Below, piece by piece: positions 5,025 to 5,252 of a stretch of 5,252 nucleotides of DNA. Under the pieces are notes generated by a model, which was not told the DNA's origin, searched no databases, and saw only the letters and a program-made list of their open reading frames with translations. The stretch covers positions 1-5,252 of the forward strand of contig JAPLGJ010000022.1 of assembly GCA_026390215.1 (NCBI GenBank), in the 5' to 3' direction. The position numbers were made by a program, and so were the translations under genes. This stretch comes from Caldisericota bacterium. Lineage in GTDB: Bacteria > Caldisericota > Caldisericia > Cryosericales > Cryosericaceae. Numbering within the stretch: the stretch's first letter is position 1; every line of letters starts with the position of its first letter.

Positions 5025-5252
5025 ATGACTGAACAAGAGAGAATGCACTGCGAACTGACAGCGCACATGTTCAAGGCTCTCGCACACCCGGTGCGTGTGT
5101 TCCTGCTGGAGAGGCTCAGCGTCAGGCAATGGTGTGTCTGTGAGCTGGCCGCTGAAGCGGGGATCGAAAAGTCGGTAGCGTCCAAACACCTGTCTATGCT
5201 CAGAGAAGCTGGCTTGGTGGAATCCAGGAGACTCGGCACTCAGATCCAGTAT
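5025..5252 (+). CDS. arsR: ArsR/SmtB-family metalloid-responsive repressor, 3' end outside window
   Basis: Second ArsR-type repressor, reading out of the right edge; 76 codons are visible from this start. It shows FKALAHPVRVFLLERL (first helices), then QWCVCELAAEAG with the Cys-Val-Cys metal box (Cys37 and Cys39), the recognition helix SVASKHLSMLREAG (about 50-63) and the start of the wing. An upstream cysteine (Cys9, in MHCEL) could be the third ligand. The start is uncertain: in-frame ATGs lie at 5019, 5025 and 5043, and none has a good ribosome-binding site. 5025 is chosen because it coincides with the predicted transcription start. Divergent placement next to the permease operon makes it the likely regulator of that operon. 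It is only distantly similar to the arsR at 275-1, so it is not a recent duplicate. Confidence 0.92.
   Translation, partial: MTEQERMHCELTAHMFKALAHPVRVFLLERLSVRQWCVCELAAEAGIEKSVASKHLSMLREAGLVESRRLGTQIQY

Noticed and set aside
4318..5028. + strand frame of 236 codons across the half-permease A gene
   Set aside because: It is antisense to a conserved permease and runs through the divergent promoter region into arsR; no recognisable domain.
1..5252. CRISPR array, tRNA/rRNA gene or insertion sequence
   Set aside because: No regularly spaced repeats, no cloverleaf or rRNA-like stretch and no transposase frame are visible; the only longer repeat is the duplicated arsR head.

Overview
This bacterial, fairly GC-rich window is an arsenic-resistance island whose gene set points to organic arsenicals. 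I cannot name the organism. A split two-gene permease pair, a CPxC mini-thioredoxin and a DGC-type protein fragment recall arsenic loci of anaerobic bacteria, but that is recollection of the families, not a search. The start codons are mixed ATG and GTG, with good Shine-Dalgarno sites at most genes.

Layout from the right end. A partial ArsR/SmtB-family repressor with a CVC metalloid-binding motif starts near 5025 on the + strand and runs off the window. Divergent from it, a tightly packed minus-strand operon occupies 4919 down to 996. Its order is: half-permease A (4919-4437), half-permease B (4440-3898, ATGA overlap), a CPKC mini-thioredoxin (3864-3622), a 40-codon truncated DGC-domain zinc-binding protein (3620-3498), a full-length ArsP/YraQ-type permease (3508-2324), an ArsF-like membrane-anchored CSSC protein (2266-1685) and an ArsG-like CcdA/DsbD-type membrane protein (1688-996, ATGA overlap). 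The divergent promoters share the 99 bp between 4920 and 5018, with an inverted repeat formed around their back-to-back -35 boxes.

Left part. No convincing terminator follows the ArsG-like gene. A new minus-strand promoter (TTGACA/TAACAT, 894-872) with a 12-bp palindrome at its predicted start site drives a short unit. That unit holds a decapitated arsR copy (31 homologous codons, then unrelated sequence), a Cys-rich zinc-ribbon protein (571-320) and an intact but window-truncated second arsR (275-1). The fragment and the intact arsR begin with the same sequence: 71 of 81 aligned bases are identical, and the leaders are also similar.

Working model (inference). The two CVC repressors sense trivalent arsenic species and control two adjacent units. 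The mini-thioredoxin, ArsG-like and ArsF-like proteins could pass thiol electrons from the cytosol to the outer face of the membrane. Reduction of nitroaromatic arsenicals is the role I recall for ArsEFG. The ArsP-like and split permeases would export the products. The most notable points are the duplicated and decayed regulator head, the DGC remnant wedged into an operon joint, and a fused permease and a split permease of the same superfamily in one operon.
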